Below are positions 11,607-23,321 of a DNA stretch of 64,000 nucleotides, piece after piece; within the stretch, counting starts at the first letter, position 1; each line of letters opens with the position of its first letter. Under the pieces are notes generated by a model. It was given only the letters and a program-made list of their open reading frames with translations. It was not told the DNA's origin and did not search any database. The DNA is from Dryomyza anilis. Its lineage: Eukaryota; Arthropoda; Insecta; Diptera; Dryomyzidae. A program made the position numbers and the translations under genes. Location of the stretch: positions 36,667,963-36,731,962 of the forward strand of contig OX638133.1 of assembly GCA_951804985.1 (NCBI GenBank), in the 5' to 3' direction.

Positions 11607-11780
11607 ATTTAATTCGATGTCGTCTTTTTGAGTGACAAAATGTTATATAAGAAAAATTATTATTAATGTTGGTAGAAGATGACAGTCGATTGTAAAATAG
11701 GAATCAACAATTAGAATTATAAATAAAATTGGAATTATAAAAAATACATTAAATGATTTAAAATAATATAATCAAATTAA

Positions 11781-12088
11781 TAATAATAATAGTTTGGCAC
11801 TACAGTCCTGTATAGAACTTCGGCCGAGCTCTCTCACCATTTTGAGCTGTGCGTGTTATATTTGTACTCAAAGTGGTGGGACCTACAGTTTATTGCCGAA
11901 TCCGAACGGCGGGTGAGAGCTTTTCATAGGCAATGGTTTTACTCTCGTAGGTTTGCCATTTACTGACGAGAGGTAGCGCGGTATAGAAAAATGTTTCTAT
12001 GAAAAGATGTTGTTAGCCTCAGTCCAGGCTTGAACCGGGGACCTTTCGGCTCGCAGTCCAACGCACTAACCACTGAGCTACCGCGGCT
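11781..12088 (-). mobile_element. SINE-A copy 2
   Basis: Full-length inverted copy: (AAT)n at 11781-11790, GGCACTACAGTCC, the body, then the tRNA-like head with the B box near 12030 and the A box near 12070, ending CCGCGGCTA. Flanking AAATTAAT-like duplication is ambiguous because of surrounding AT repeats. Confidence 0.88.
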
Positions 12089-12819
12089 AAAATTAATTAA
12101 TAATATAAAAATTAAAAATAAATCCAAAAATATAATGTAAATTAATGTATTTCATTATTTACTTAAATGAAAACAAACAATTTTATCCATGGATTCATGA
12201 CTGATAACGCTACACAAATTTATTGTTTTTAGTATGTGCATTTTATGACAAAAACAAATTAAATATTAAACAAAATTGAATTGAATTAGACAGTATATAC
12301 AATTTTATACACAGTCCACACAATTTTTTTATACGTGAAAAAAATAAGCAAAATATTTCAGCAAAAACACTCCAACTATTCGAGTTTCTGCTTCTTTATG
12401 TATTTCGAAACGAACGGCTAATATGTGAAAGTATCGAAATTTTAAATAAATTTCAAAGTTTTAAAAATCAAGTAACATGAAATCAAAATGTATGTGTCGA
12501 AATTATGACGTCAAATTTACGTTTTGTCGTTCGTTTCGAAATACAGCAAGTGGGTATTAGTGTCGAAATTATTTTGAAATCTTATTGAAATATTGATATT
12601 TCATTTAATATTAAAATTTGCCTTGACAATTTTATAAAATTATAGTTTTATATTTTGTGCAAAAAATAGTTTAGTAAAGTGTTATAATTATTTTAATCGA
12701 AAAAGTGACTTTAGAGGAATTCAAAGTTTCGTATAAAACTTTCTCAAACACATATTGTATAACCTATTGAAAAACAAAGAATGCAGTCAAAATCAGCAAC
12801 TTCACCCATAAAAAATCAA
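12089..12819. other. Intergenic, AT-rich
   Basis: No gene. CGAAACGAACG and CGTTCGTTTCGAAATAC words near 12405 and 12525 form an inverted pair about 110 bp apart, possibly a small degraded palindromic element. Confidence 0.4.
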
Positions 12820-13010
12820 ATCCTATTTAAATTGGTCAATAGGACAATTATTGATTTAACAGTATACAAAAAGAAAAAAAAAACTTTTCACATAAACTCA
12901 ATGGCAATGGCATGGTATTTCTTAGTATTTTCCGATTAAAATAATTTCTTCTATTGACTATTTTTAATAGTAAAAAAACTATTATTTATATAGTATTTTT
13001 TTCTGGGTAT
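12820..13010 (-). mobile_element. MITE-2 copy 2 (inverted)
   Basis: This is the reverse complement of the 8783-9003 copy, from AAATTGGTCAATAG through CCGATTAAAATAAT and TTGACTATTTTTAATAGTAA to TATTTTTTTCTGGGT. The last ~100 bp are nearly identical between copies, so this pair is relatively young. Confidence 0.68.
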
Positions 13011-13139
13011 TTGAATTACATAGAATTAATGTAACAGTTGAGAATTGACAAAGTTTTTTTGAAAAACCACATATTTTAAATAGTAGAACAGATGAAAATA
13101 GTTATTAATTTTCAACATTACTTTGGACTATGCTCTGTA

Positions 13140-13935
13140 TAACCATAAATAATATATGCAATATTTCGGGCATATTTTCGGCAAACACACAAATAAAAGG
13201 GTTATTTTCGGAAATGTATAGCAGGTTATCAAATTGTGTGGAATTTATTTGGTAGATTCACGACTTGTGATAGAGCAGCCGCTTTTCTATGTTTGAAATA
13301 TATCGAAAAATGTTTTCAAACTGCCCGAGACAAAATGTTTGGCATTTTTCGGTAATATTTCGGGCATATTTCCGGCAAACGCACAGATAAATAGAATATT
13401 TTGGGAAGTGTATAGCAGGTTGTAAATTTTTGTGAAATTTGTATGGAAAATTCGCGCAATATTTGGGAAACGGGCAGAAAACAGACAACTTTTGACACAA
13501 AATTTGCCTTTGTCTGTTTGAAATATGTCGAAGAAATGTTTCGACCCTACCAAAAATTTTGTCTGGGGAATTTTTGGGGAATATTTACGACAAACCACAG
13601 ACAAACGGAATATTTTCAGAATTGTATAAAAGGTTGCGAAATTTTGTGGAATTTTTAATGGCAGATTCACGGCATATTTTGGGAACTGGCAAGAAACAGA
13701 CAGCTTGTGATACAAACTCCGCCTTTGCCTGTTTGAATTATGTCGAAAAAATGTTTCTAAATTGCCACGACTTAGCCAAAGCTTTTGTCTGAGAACCCGA
13801 TACGAAATTTCTGTCACTTTTAAGGAATATTTCGGGCATATTTCCGGAAAACATACAGATAAATGGAATATTTTGGGAATTGTGTAGCATGTTTTACATG
13901 TTTGTGAAATTTTAATGGCAGATTCACGGTATAAG
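13140..13935. repeat. Tandem repeat of a ~200-255-bp unit, about four copies
   Basis: Blocks such as GCATATTT(C/T)CGGCAAAC-CACAGATAAA recur at about 13168, 13365, 13579 and 13835. Each is followed by GTATAGCAGGTTG-like, TTTGTGAAATTT, GCAGATTCACG and TGTTTGAAATATGTCGAAAAA segments. Spacing is 197, 214 and 256 bp, so units differ by indels. The composition opens a 246-codon antisense frame (13287-14027) made of repeated motifs. It has no start context or domain and is treated as non-coding. Confidence 0.68.
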
Positions 13936-14135
13936 GGGATATAAGATGTAAATCCCTGATATGTGAATAATATTCTGAGGGTGGGGAGGTTCAGCATAAT
14001 TAAAAACTTTAAAATTAAGGTATGCAATTAAATATCCCACATTAATATCCCCGCCAAAGGTGTAGGGTATTCCATAGTCGGGCCCGACCGACTATAAAAA
14101 TCCGCCCCATGTGACCGAACTTACCCATATGACCT
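13936..14135 (-). repeat. PAL-family fragment
   Basis: Nearly the same as 1005-1195: ATGTGAATAATATTCTGAGG, CAGCATAATTAA, AAAGGTGTAGGGTAT, then GTCGGGCCCGACCGACT and CATGTGACCGAAC. It carries one terminal palindrome and adjacent sequence only. It directly abuts the tandem repeat. Confidence 0.6.
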
Positions 14136-14582
14136 AACTTTCTCAACTCGTTTTAACTAAAAGTATTTATTTAGATGTAAAAATAATACAATTATTTACA
14201 TTTAAAAACATATTTAACTATAAATTTTAAATAATTTGAATTGTTGCGAAGTTCATTTTTAAAATTTTTGATCTTTTAGACAAAAAAATAGCAAAAAAAC
14301 CGAAAAAATATTATTGGTCTGAGTGGAGTTACCGTTTTTTAAACTATAAATAATATAAAATATAATATAAAAAAAAAATAGGATTTTATAACAACAAAAA
14401 TTAGATATTAAGATAAAATAGTATCTGTTCTAAAAAAAAGACTGTACTAAAAGCACGCAACATGATACTATTTTTTTCAACTCTGAAATGGTAATTTTAT
14501 CCGTCAATGCTGGAAGTGTTGCTCACTTTTAAAACCATAAAAATTAGTACATTCGCCAGTTCATTGCGTTCGCTTCGCCAAG
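14136..14582. other. Intergenic, AT-rich
   Basis: A- and T-rich DNA without recognisable genes. Confidence 0.4.
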
Positions 14583-14584
14583 TA

Positions 14585-14700
14585 AAGGGTTTTTCAACAG
14601 GGACGCTACAAAAGTAGAGCGACAGGGACAGCAAAAGACGCAATATTTCTTGCCGTTCTTTTGACATTTCTGTTCATTAAGGTTTGCCATTTCATGATGG
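14585..14700 (+). mobile_element. Solo end of the DD41D mariner family
   Basis: Starts after TA with AAGGGTTTTTCAACAGGGAC, the same terminus as the right end of the element at 26622-27914 (reverse complement). It continues through CGCTACAAAAGTAGAGCGAC and GGTTTGCCATTTCATGATG, where similarity stops, just at the transposase start region. Only one terminus and leader are kept. The rest was deleted. Confidence 0.82.
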
Positions 14701-14819
14701 AAAGATATATACATTAGATATATAAAGAATATTCATTGAGAATCTATTTGAATGCATGTTTAAAAATGCGACTATGAAGCGAGGAATCTTGTTTTCTAAT
14801 TCTATTTTCCTAATTATAT

Positions 14820-15120
14820 TTATTAATTTTATTTAATTGACATTGATCACACACGAGATGCACTCGACCACTTTCACTACTGAGGTGTTGCGCCTCAGAT
14901 GCGGCGCCCGTATGCACCACATACATGAGCTCGAGATGTTTCGACACGCTTAGGCATGTTAAGTGAACCTTCTTACACTGTTCGTGAATCCTGTATGCTA
15001 TTTGCATCTCCTTCAAGCACATTGCTTCAGAGCGCTGAATGATCTTCCGCATCTTTTTTATTGCGTCTCATGTACTCTTGTTAAATTACAGTGGAGAAAA
15101 TTACATTTTTTTGTAACAAA
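14820..15120 (-). repeat. Promoter-like dispersed repeat, copy 2 (inverted)
   Basis: Reverse complement of the 3281-3720 repeat. It keeps GAGACGCA, GGAAGATCATTCAGCGC, ATTCACGAA, AGAAGGTTC, GTGTCGAAACAT and GGGCGCCGCATCTGAGG in order. Heat-shock-like GAA/TTC words remain only in part, and the TATA position reads GCATACGG, so the core promoter looks lost. No adjacent coding sequence is visible. Confidence 0.6.
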
Positions 15121-15856
15121 TATTTTTTTTTATGGACCGAAACTAGTCCAAAAAAATTTGATACAACAGCTCATTCTGGCTATTCACATATCGTCATTGT
15201 AGTACTAAAAGTCACCAACTACATTTTAAAAATGCCAATTATTTATTTACAAAAATCTGTCAATTTTTGATCGATGAACTCAATATTGGTATCCAATGAT
15301 AAGAAAATATGAATCTATCGCTTGGTATTTCAACTATAAAAATACATCAATTAGTCTTTGTAAGAATAACCACCAAAGTTAAATTTAAGATTTTGATAAA
15401 AATGTATTTGGTGACTTTTACTTCAACAACTGAATAATTTTCATAATTTTGACATAGACCAAGTTATGATTTTGCAAAAGTTAAAGTAATCTAGCACTAT
15501 CCACAAGTCGTTTTTTTTTTGAATGCTATTCTTAAAATGAATATAATTATGAGTCACAGTGAAAATCTTTAAAATAATTATATACTGACGATGAAATATA
15601 CAAAATCTAATAAATTATAAATTCCAATAAATTATTAGTTATTATTTTTTGTGACTATATGACTGATGGCATATAGTTTAAAACTCGGTATTAGAATAGA
15701 ACAAAAAATTAAAATTCAAACAATTCAAAGAATTTTAATAAACGTTAGTTTGACCTATAAACCTAAATAGAGAATTGGTGAGTTGACATAGTGTTGCCAT
15801 GGCATTGTTTTGAAATACATAAAATTGAACGAGTCAACCAAATTCGGTTTAGTTGG
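15121..15856. other. Intergenic region upstream of the large secreted-protein gene
   Basis: AT-rich and single-copy within the window. It should include the promoter of the gene at 15932, but no clear TATA box or initiator stands out. Confidence 0.4.
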
Positions 15857-15892
15857 ATGGCAGTTAGAAACATGCAGAGGCGTGCGATTTAA
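15857..15892 (+). promoter_or_regulatory. Possible upstream ORF in the leader of the large gene
   Basis: An ATG at 15857 opens an 11-codon frame (MAVRNMQRRAI) ending in TAA at 15890-15892, 39 bp before the main start. A second in-frame ATG is at 15872. If the transcript begins upstream of 15857, ribosomes would meet this frame first. The transcription start is unknown. Confidence 0.3.
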
Positions 15893-15931
15893 GTTCTGGT
15901 TGTATTTTGTATTTATCAATTTATTAGAAAC

Positions 15932-18900
15932 ATGTTAAGGTTACGAATATTATGGATTACGCTATTAATTTTAGTTTTTGAAATTTTTCACACTGAACGT
16001 AAGTTTATTTTGTAATAGTACAATAGAGCATATTTTCAGTATAATATTATTGAATTTTAGAAAAATCATTATACGTGCATAGTCAACGAAAAAATACACA
16101 AGAAACGAGCAACAGTGAATTAATCAAACATTGGCGTCCACACTTTAGAAATTGGGATGCGACCAATGAAGAGGAATTTTCGAAAGACGACATGGACATT
16201 TATGTTTATAATAAACCGGTTACTTTTGGAAATAATCATGCAAGAACTAACAGCAAAATAGCTATAGAGGAGAAGGAAATCTTTGCGGAAGACGAAACGC
16301 GAAAATCTGAATTCCAGCATAATGACTCAGACACAGTTGAAAATGCAGATCAAAAATTGGATGCCGACCAAATTTACAGCAGTGCCATGGAAAATGATAT
16401 AAGAATCAGATTGCTGATGGAAGAGTTGGTGGCCAAGAGTCGACTGGTCGAGGCAATGATGAAAAATAAAAATAATTATAACATTAAAATAGTTGAAGAG
16501 AACAAAAAGAGTGCTCAAAACATAAAAAAAGTTGATAAAATAGAGCATATAAATGATTATAATAACATGACAGAAGTTGTACATAAAAATAATGAAATCC
16601 ACGATGAAGTCGATTCAGAATTTCCTATGTTAAACACGACAATTGTGCCTGAACATAAAAAAGATTTAGAGACGGAACTTGAAAAGAAAATACTTCAGCA
16701 ATATTTCGAGGATTTATTGTTGAAAAATAATGTCACGAATCCTAGTGCTGGTGCGTTAATAAGTACCAAATTTAACGAGTCATCTGGAATCAAGAAATTG
16801 GATGAAGCTGGTGCTAAGAAGAATCAATTCAGTAATAAAAACATTCAAATTGATGATATTGATTATAAAATATTAGAAATAAAATCTGAATTTAAAGAAA
16901 TAGAAAAAGAAAATATAGAAGAATATTTGAAATTAGAAAGTCCTAGAGAAAGTGAAAAGTTTTTGGAATTACATACAAAAAATTTAGAATTTAGCACCAC
17001 AGCAGAGCCAATTGAAGAGACTACGCCGATTACAAAATTGAATTTTAAAGAATCCATAACCACAAAGTTAAATGAAGATATTACAAAAACACGAATGGAA
17101 ATGAAAAATTTATATGAATTACAAAATTCAACAGAAAAAACTTTTGCAGAAATTAATGATGTTGAATATCAAAGAGAAAGTACCAATAAACCTTTTGATG
17201 ATTATACAACGGAAATGTATTTGGAAGATCGAACTAATCCGGTGCTAAGAGAGCAAAGTACTGCGGAATATGTTGAAAATACAACTGAAAAGAATTTATT
17301 AGGTGCTACACAGATTGATAAACATCAATTTATATCTGAAATGGTAACTGAGATTTATAAAGACTCGGATACGAAACCGAATACAGATAATTATACAGGG
17401 TCAACTGAACCGACAACAGCGAAGTATGTAGAGTCTTCTGAAGAAAGTACTGAAAAACATTTAATTCAGAAATCATCTTATAATAATTATAACGTAATAT
17501 CTAGAGTAGCTCATGTTGTAGATTCTAATGAAACGACAGAATCTACCAAAGAACTCATAACGCAATTTACAAAAATTAGTATTACACCTAAAACTATTGA
17601 AAATCAATTTGATATTACAACTGTTACACCTATAGCTATTGAAAATGATTTTGATATTACAACGGAAATTACAACATCAGATACCACTTCTATTACCAGT
17701 AATACAACCATAGACGAACCGTTCACGGAGTCTTCAATTGATGAACTCTTTACAAAAATTACAAAAGAAGAAACTAATCTCAATACCAATGAAAATTCTT
17801 TTGATTTAAAAAATATCGATAACGCTTTAGAATACTCTCTAGGAGAAACTTCACAAAGTATAGAAAGTCAACAATTTCCTAAAATGACTGCAGAGCTGCT
17901 GCTAAGCTATAGCCTGGTTAGTCCTACAACTATTATTTTGAATAGTTTAGACAATAGAATTGCAGAAACAAATACTAATAAAACAGTTGAATCATTTGAA
18001 TCGACTATAGAAGAGTCTGCAAACGAAAAATCAGCTAAAGATAAATCTACTAATGAAGAATACACTAAAGAAGTATCCACTAATGAAGAAACAACTAAAG
18101 ATGAATCCACTAATGAACAATCCGTGATAAAAGAATTGACTAATGACGAATTTCCTAAAGAAGAATTGACTAAAGAAGAGACAGCTAACGGCGAAACCAA
18201 TAATCAAGAATCTACTGAAGAAGAATTCACTACAACTGAAACGACTGAAGAATCCTCTAAACAAGAATATATTGAAGTAGAATCCAATAACGAAGAAACT
18301 GCTAAATATGAAACCACTACAAAGGACTACACTAAAAAGCATGCCACGAAAGAGGAATCTACAAAAAAAGAATCGACAAAAGAAGAGTCTGCTGACGAAA
18401 AATCAGCTGAAGATGAAACAACTACAGAAAAATACATTAAAGAGGAATCTACTAATAAAGAATTCAATGATGAGGAATCCACTACAATTAAATGGACTGA
18501 AGAATCCTCTAGAAAAGAATACTTTCAAAAAGAATCTGCTATAGCAGAATCTACTGACGAAGAATCTGCTAAAGATGAAACCACTACAGAAATATCCACT
18601 ACACCTACAGAATACGATATAGCAGAATTTAATATAGAAGAATCTGCTAAATTTGAAATCAGGACAGAAGATTACTCTATAGAGCAATACACGAAAGAGG
18701 AATCTACTAAAGAAGAATCGAGTAAAGAAGAATTGACTAATGAAGAGTCTGCTAACGAAGTATCAGCTAATGATAAAACCACTACAGAAAAGTACACTAA
18801 AGAGAAATCTACTATTGACGAATTCACTGAAGTAGAATCTACTACAACAATATCGTCTGAAGAATCCTCTAAAAAAGAATACATTAAAAAAGTATCTACT

Positions 18901-21900
18901 AAAGAAGAGTCTGTTGTTGAAGAATCTGTTAAAACTGAAACCACAGTAGCCACTAAAAAAGACACCACCACAGATGAATCCACTACAACTGTATCGACTA
19001 AAGTATCTTCTAAAGAAGAATACATTAAAAAAGAATCGAATAATGAAGAATCCGCTAAATATGAAACTAGTACAGAAGACTACACTAAAGAGCAATACAC
19101 GAAAGAGGTATATACTAAGGAAGTATCGACCAAAGAAGATTATGTTAACGAAGAATCAGCTAAAGATGAAACAACTACAGAAAAATACATTGAAGAGGAA
19201 TCTACTTATAAAGAATTCAGTGATGAAGAACCCGCTACAACTAAACCGACTGAAGAATTTTCTAAAGAAGAATTAAACAATGAAGAAATCACTGATGAAG
19301 AATCTTATAAAGAAAAATTCAATAATGAAAAATCCACTGAAGACGAATCCACAGAAAACGAATCCACAGAAGACGAATCTATTGAAGAAGATTACACTGA
19401 AGAAGAATCCACTAAAGAAGAATCCGCTGAAAATGAATTGGCAGATAAATTTTCTAAAGAGGATTATATTAATGAAAAAAACACTAAAGAAGATGCCACA
19501 AAACAGATATTCTATAATGTGGAATTAACAAAAGAAAATTATTCTAAAGAACAGTCTGATATTACTAATTCCACTAAAGAGATTTCCACTGAGGAGGAAC
19601 CCACTAAGGAAGAACCAACTAAAATCGAATCCACCGAAGAAGAATCTATTTACGAAGAATCTAATACAGAAGACTCTCCTGAACATGAATACGTTACAGC
19701 TGTATCTGCTGAAGAAGAATCTATTTACGAAGAATCTAATACAGAAGACTCTCCTGAACATGCATACGTTACAGCTGCTGAAGATTTAGAAGTTGTCAGT
19801 ACAAACAGTTCAAATGAAAATCTTTCGGAACAAGTGACAGAGAATGATGTTGAAACCACAACAATGTATTTCTTATATGTCACAACTGAGTTGCCAGAAA
19901 TGTTTACCAATAAAATAGTAGTAGACATAGAAAAACCAGTTTCTTTGGATCTAAGAACAGATATGGTGCAAGAAACAACTTCTATTGATGCCGACCCAGA
20001 TGTGCAACATGAGACTTTTCACAAAGACTCACTGAGCACAACTTACCCTGCAATAAAAACTACAATAGAAGTACATACCACAAAACCGGACACTGAATCC
20101 ATTAGAGAAACATGGGTCTCTTCAACAAAAAGTTCAACGAACGCTGGTAATAAAGTAAATCATAATATTGAAAATGTAGATTTGAATAGAACCGATATCG
20201 GAACCGAAGAAAATCATACTGTACAAATAACAATAAATGAAAATTTTGAAGGGACAAATAGTTCTGAAGTACAAACATTTTTGAAAAAAACGTTGAATAT
20301 TTTAAAAATTTCGGACGAAAGTACCACAGAAAAACTTGAAAATACTACAGAATTTCCAGATGTTGAAACTGCTACTACTGGAGGTGCTTTTGAGAGCTCA
20401 CATTCCTCACTAAACTATAATAAAGAAGCTATTTTAAGCTCTTCGCATGAATTAGAGAATGTGGAAAATACGGCAATGGAAAATTCATTGACCCACAATA
20501 TGTTACACTCAAGTTCAATTCTCGAGAAAAATACTGCACAAAATCTAGAGCCATTGATAAAGAAATATAATAATACGACGACATATAATAAAGACCTTGT
20601 TGAGACCTATAAACACAATGCTGAAATTAAACCAGAGGTAGATGAAAATATAATTGACACGAAAACGAAAGATGTGGAGCAAAAGAACAAAAACAATAAG
20701 AATAACAATAATAATGATGATGGCAATAATAATAAACCCAATACATCTACTATTATAAAAATCAATGAAGAAGTCAGTGCCACAGTGAATTGTTTTACAA
20801 CAACGCCTGAACGAAATACAACAACCACTGTGCATATCGAGAACTTGACAATTGATTTGAAAGATGCACGTCCTACAAAACAAACAATTAGTGGAATTGA
20901 TGGTGCGTTGGTGGAACAAAAAATTGCAGAAGAAAGGAATTGGAGTGCAATCAAAAATATTGAAACATACGTGGGTGAAAATCAATGGAAAGCCATAGAA
21001 AATGAAGATGGTTCCATCGAAGCTATTGATGATGACATAAAAGACAAAGATGATGAGGAAGATGCCAGCGAAAATGATGATGACAATGTAGACAATGCTG
21101 TGAATACTAACGAAGGTATTGGTGATGATGCTAAAATGTCGCAGCAATTGAAGTTGGTAACATGGCAAACAATATCGAATGACAAATCGAATGGTTATCG
21201 ACTCGAGGAGAAAAGTGAGGAACCACAAACACTTGAGAAAATTGAAGATGTTATTGAGAACGATGAATATGAGGATATTGTGGCGCATGATAACGATGAT
21301 GATGAAAACTATGAAAAGAATGATGAGTCGATTGTAAAAGAGTTAAGTTCAGAAGAAGAAGAACAAGTAGTGAATAGAAAAAATGAGTTCAGCGCTGTTA
21401 AAGAGTTAGAATCCATAAAAGATATGAGTAGTGCTTTGGAATTAAACGAAAGTGAAAGCAACAAATATCTACAAGTTCAAAATAATCATAATAATAAAAA
21501 TGTCGATACAGATGACATTATCGATGAAGATGTAAACACAACTTATGAGAAACTAGTTGAACATCGAACCAAAGCAAATGAAAATACTGATTTGTATCCG
21601 GAAAATCCACTCACACAACGGAAACACATAAAAGTCGTAAACTCAGCTGAAATTGGTACACGTAAAGTGGGAGTAGATGTAACACCCTATCATGCCAATA
21701 AAAAGATAGAAAGTTTGGCTGCGGAAGAGCCAACCAATTGGTGGAGTTCTTTGCACTATGCGGAAATTAGTAAATTTTTGAATACCATCTTCAATGGTGG
21801 CTCTGATGACTTTTATCGTGATTTATCGAGGCAATTGAGTGAGACACCAAAACATTGGCGTCGTCAGAGAAGAGATAAGGCAACAAATAGGAGGAAAACG

Positions 21901-21909
21901 AATTCATAG
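15932..21909 (+). CDS. Large secreted Ser/Thr/Glu/Lys-rich repeat protein, two exons
   Basis: Exon 1 is 15932-15998, a GT-AG intron occupies 15999-16060 (62 bp, phase 1), and exon 2 is 16061-21909 (TAG). The joined product is 1971 residues. The start is chosen because exon 1 supplies an ideal signal peptide: MLRLR, then a hydrophobic core ITLLILVFEIF at residues 9-19. The second exon alone has no ATG at its 5' end. Residues about 30-670 are acidic and Thr-rich. Residues 670-1270 are a degenerate array of EES-T-KE-type repeats with higher-order units of about 115-135 residues. A 25-residue block is duplicated in tandem at DNA 19636-19785. An Asn run lies near residue 1565 and Asp/Glu runs near 1683. 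The C-terminus has a less biased part with NWWSSLHYAEISKFL (about 1915) and a basic tail RRQRR. It is probably an extracellular, possibly O-glycosylated mucin-like or matrix protein. I do not recognise an ortholog. Coding status is strong: 5.8 kb open in low-GC DNA, with a correct splice and signal peptide. Confidence 0.88.
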
Positions 21910-22050
21910 TGATAGTAAACAACAGTATTGGGGTAGCTGATTTTTTTTTTTTTGTCAGATTTTAAATTGGAAAATTATTTTATGAAGTGACTTATTGTTT
22001 ATGTAAATAGAAGTATTATTAAGTAATTATAGGCAATGTTTAATTTAAGT

Positions 22051-22056
22051 AATAAA
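22051..22056 (+). terminator. Poly(A) signal of the large gene
   Basis: AATAAA 142 bp after the stop codon, followed by AT-rich and T-rich sequence. It is the first good signal downstream. Confidence 0.55.
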
Positions 22057-22139
22057 ATAAAAATAATTTCAAAATTTTGTTATTTTTATTACAGGGCACT
22101 GACCGCATTTCGTAAAAAATAGAAAGCCTAATACTAGTA

Positions 22140-22350
22140 GGAAGCGCCGGTGGTTCGATTGGTTAGTGCGTTGGACTACGAGCCAAATGGTCTCGGGTTC
22201 GATCCCAGCGAATCTCAATATCATATCATAGATAACATTTGTGTATACAACCTACCTCTCGGCAGTCATTTGAATTATCTAAGAAAAGTTCTCACCACGC
22301 CGTTCGGCATTAAACATTTTAACCTCATGTTGAGTTTGTATAATTGAGTC
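22140..22350 (+). mobile_element. tRNA-derived SINE of a second type (SINE-B)
   Basis: The tRNA-like head GGTTAGTGCGTTGGACTACGAG and a B box GGGTTCGATCCC resemble SINE-A. The body differs but keeps CTACCTCTCGGCAGT, GTTCTCACC and CCGTTCGGCATTAA. It ends near 22350 without a clear (ATT)n tail. It may be an old relative or founder-type copy of SINE-A. The embedded 65-codon frame is not a gene. Confidence 0.65.
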
Positions 22351-22665
22351 CAATACATTTATGATCTTGTCAAATTAATAATTTTTATCTCTTATTTCCA
22401 TTTTATCATTTATTTCTAAAAATCTACTTTTTTCTGTTCTTCTATTAGCTCTTGATGGAATTGAATATGGAATTTCATATTTTTACAATCATTCATGTGC
22501 AAATTAAGAATATTGTGTTGACTTTTTTAAGATGTTTGCAATGTTTCCAAATTTAACTTTTGAATAGTTGGTGGAACTGTTTGTCTCAGTGGCTCTTGTA
22601 AAAAAGAAAGTGAAACATATTGAAATGAGCAACTACGGTGATTCACAGACAAATATAAATGGCTA
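22351..22665. other. Intergenic, no gene seen
   Basis: AT-rich sequence between SINE-B and the next repeats. Nothing supported. Confidence 0.35.
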
Positions 22666-22666
22666 C

Positions 22667-22765
22667 ACAGAAAAAAATATTGAACGTAAATATAGCAACT
22701 GAGATTAATTGGTGCAAAATAATTAATACTAATTATATAATTCAAAAATTAATGAATTATTTGAA
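22667..22765 (+). repeat. Short dispersed repeat (ACAGAAAA type)
   Basis: ACAGAAAAAAATATTGAACG followed by TAAATATAGCAACTGAGATT and AATTAATAC. It matches the reverse complement of about 58998-59117. Possibly one end of a MITE. Confidence 0.5.
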
Positions 22766-22873
22766 ACACGGAGAAAATTGAATACTTTGATCTAATTTAA
22801 TTATTTATGAGTTATATTCATGAATTGTGATAATACTAAAAAAAATTGCAAATTTAATGCATAAATATTTAAA

Positions 22874-23183
22874 ATAATAATAATAGTTTGGCGCTACAGT
22901 CCTATATAGAACTTCGGCCGAGCTCTCTCACCATTTTGAGCTGTGCGTGTTATATTTGTACTCAAAGTGGTGGGAACTACAGTTTATTGCCGAATCCGAA
23001 CGGCGGGTGAGAGCTTTTTCATAGGCAATGTTTTACTCTCGTAGGTTTGCCATTTACTGACGAGAGGTAGCGCGGTATAGAAAAATGTTTCTATGAAAAG
23101 ATGTTGTTAGCCCCAGTCCAGGCTTGAACCGGGGACCTTTCGGCTCGCAGTCCAACGCACTAACCACTGAGCTACCGCGGCTA
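22874..23183 (-). mobile_element. SINE-A copy 3, nested
   Basis: Full-length inverted copy from (AAT)n and AGTTTGGCGCTACAGTCC to ACCGCGGCTA. It sits inside the CGGAG-type TIR element, so it is younger than that insertion. No clean target duplication could be read in the AT-rich flank. Confidence 0.88.
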
Positions 23184-23321
23184 CGCGGTGAAAAGGATTC
23201 ATAAATTTTACAAATTTTAATTATAGTCATAACAGGCGAAATTATGAATATTTATTCATCACTTGTATTGCATATTAATTATCTTAATGCGCAATTCCCG
23301 AAATTTGATATGTTTTTCCAT

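Noticed and set aside
13287..14027. 246-codon minus-strand frame
   Set aside because: It follows a tandem repeat of a ~200-255-bp unit and runs into a PAL fragment. No domain or initiation context.
16120..21288. Several minus-strand frames up to 247 codons
   Set aside because: They are antisense shadows of the repetitive Glu/Lys/Thr codons of the large secreted-protein gene.
16075..21909. Single-exon gene starting at a GTG codon at 16075
   Set aside because: GTG is not a usual start in flies. A 22-codon signal-peptide exon upstream joins in frame through a canonical GT-AG intron.
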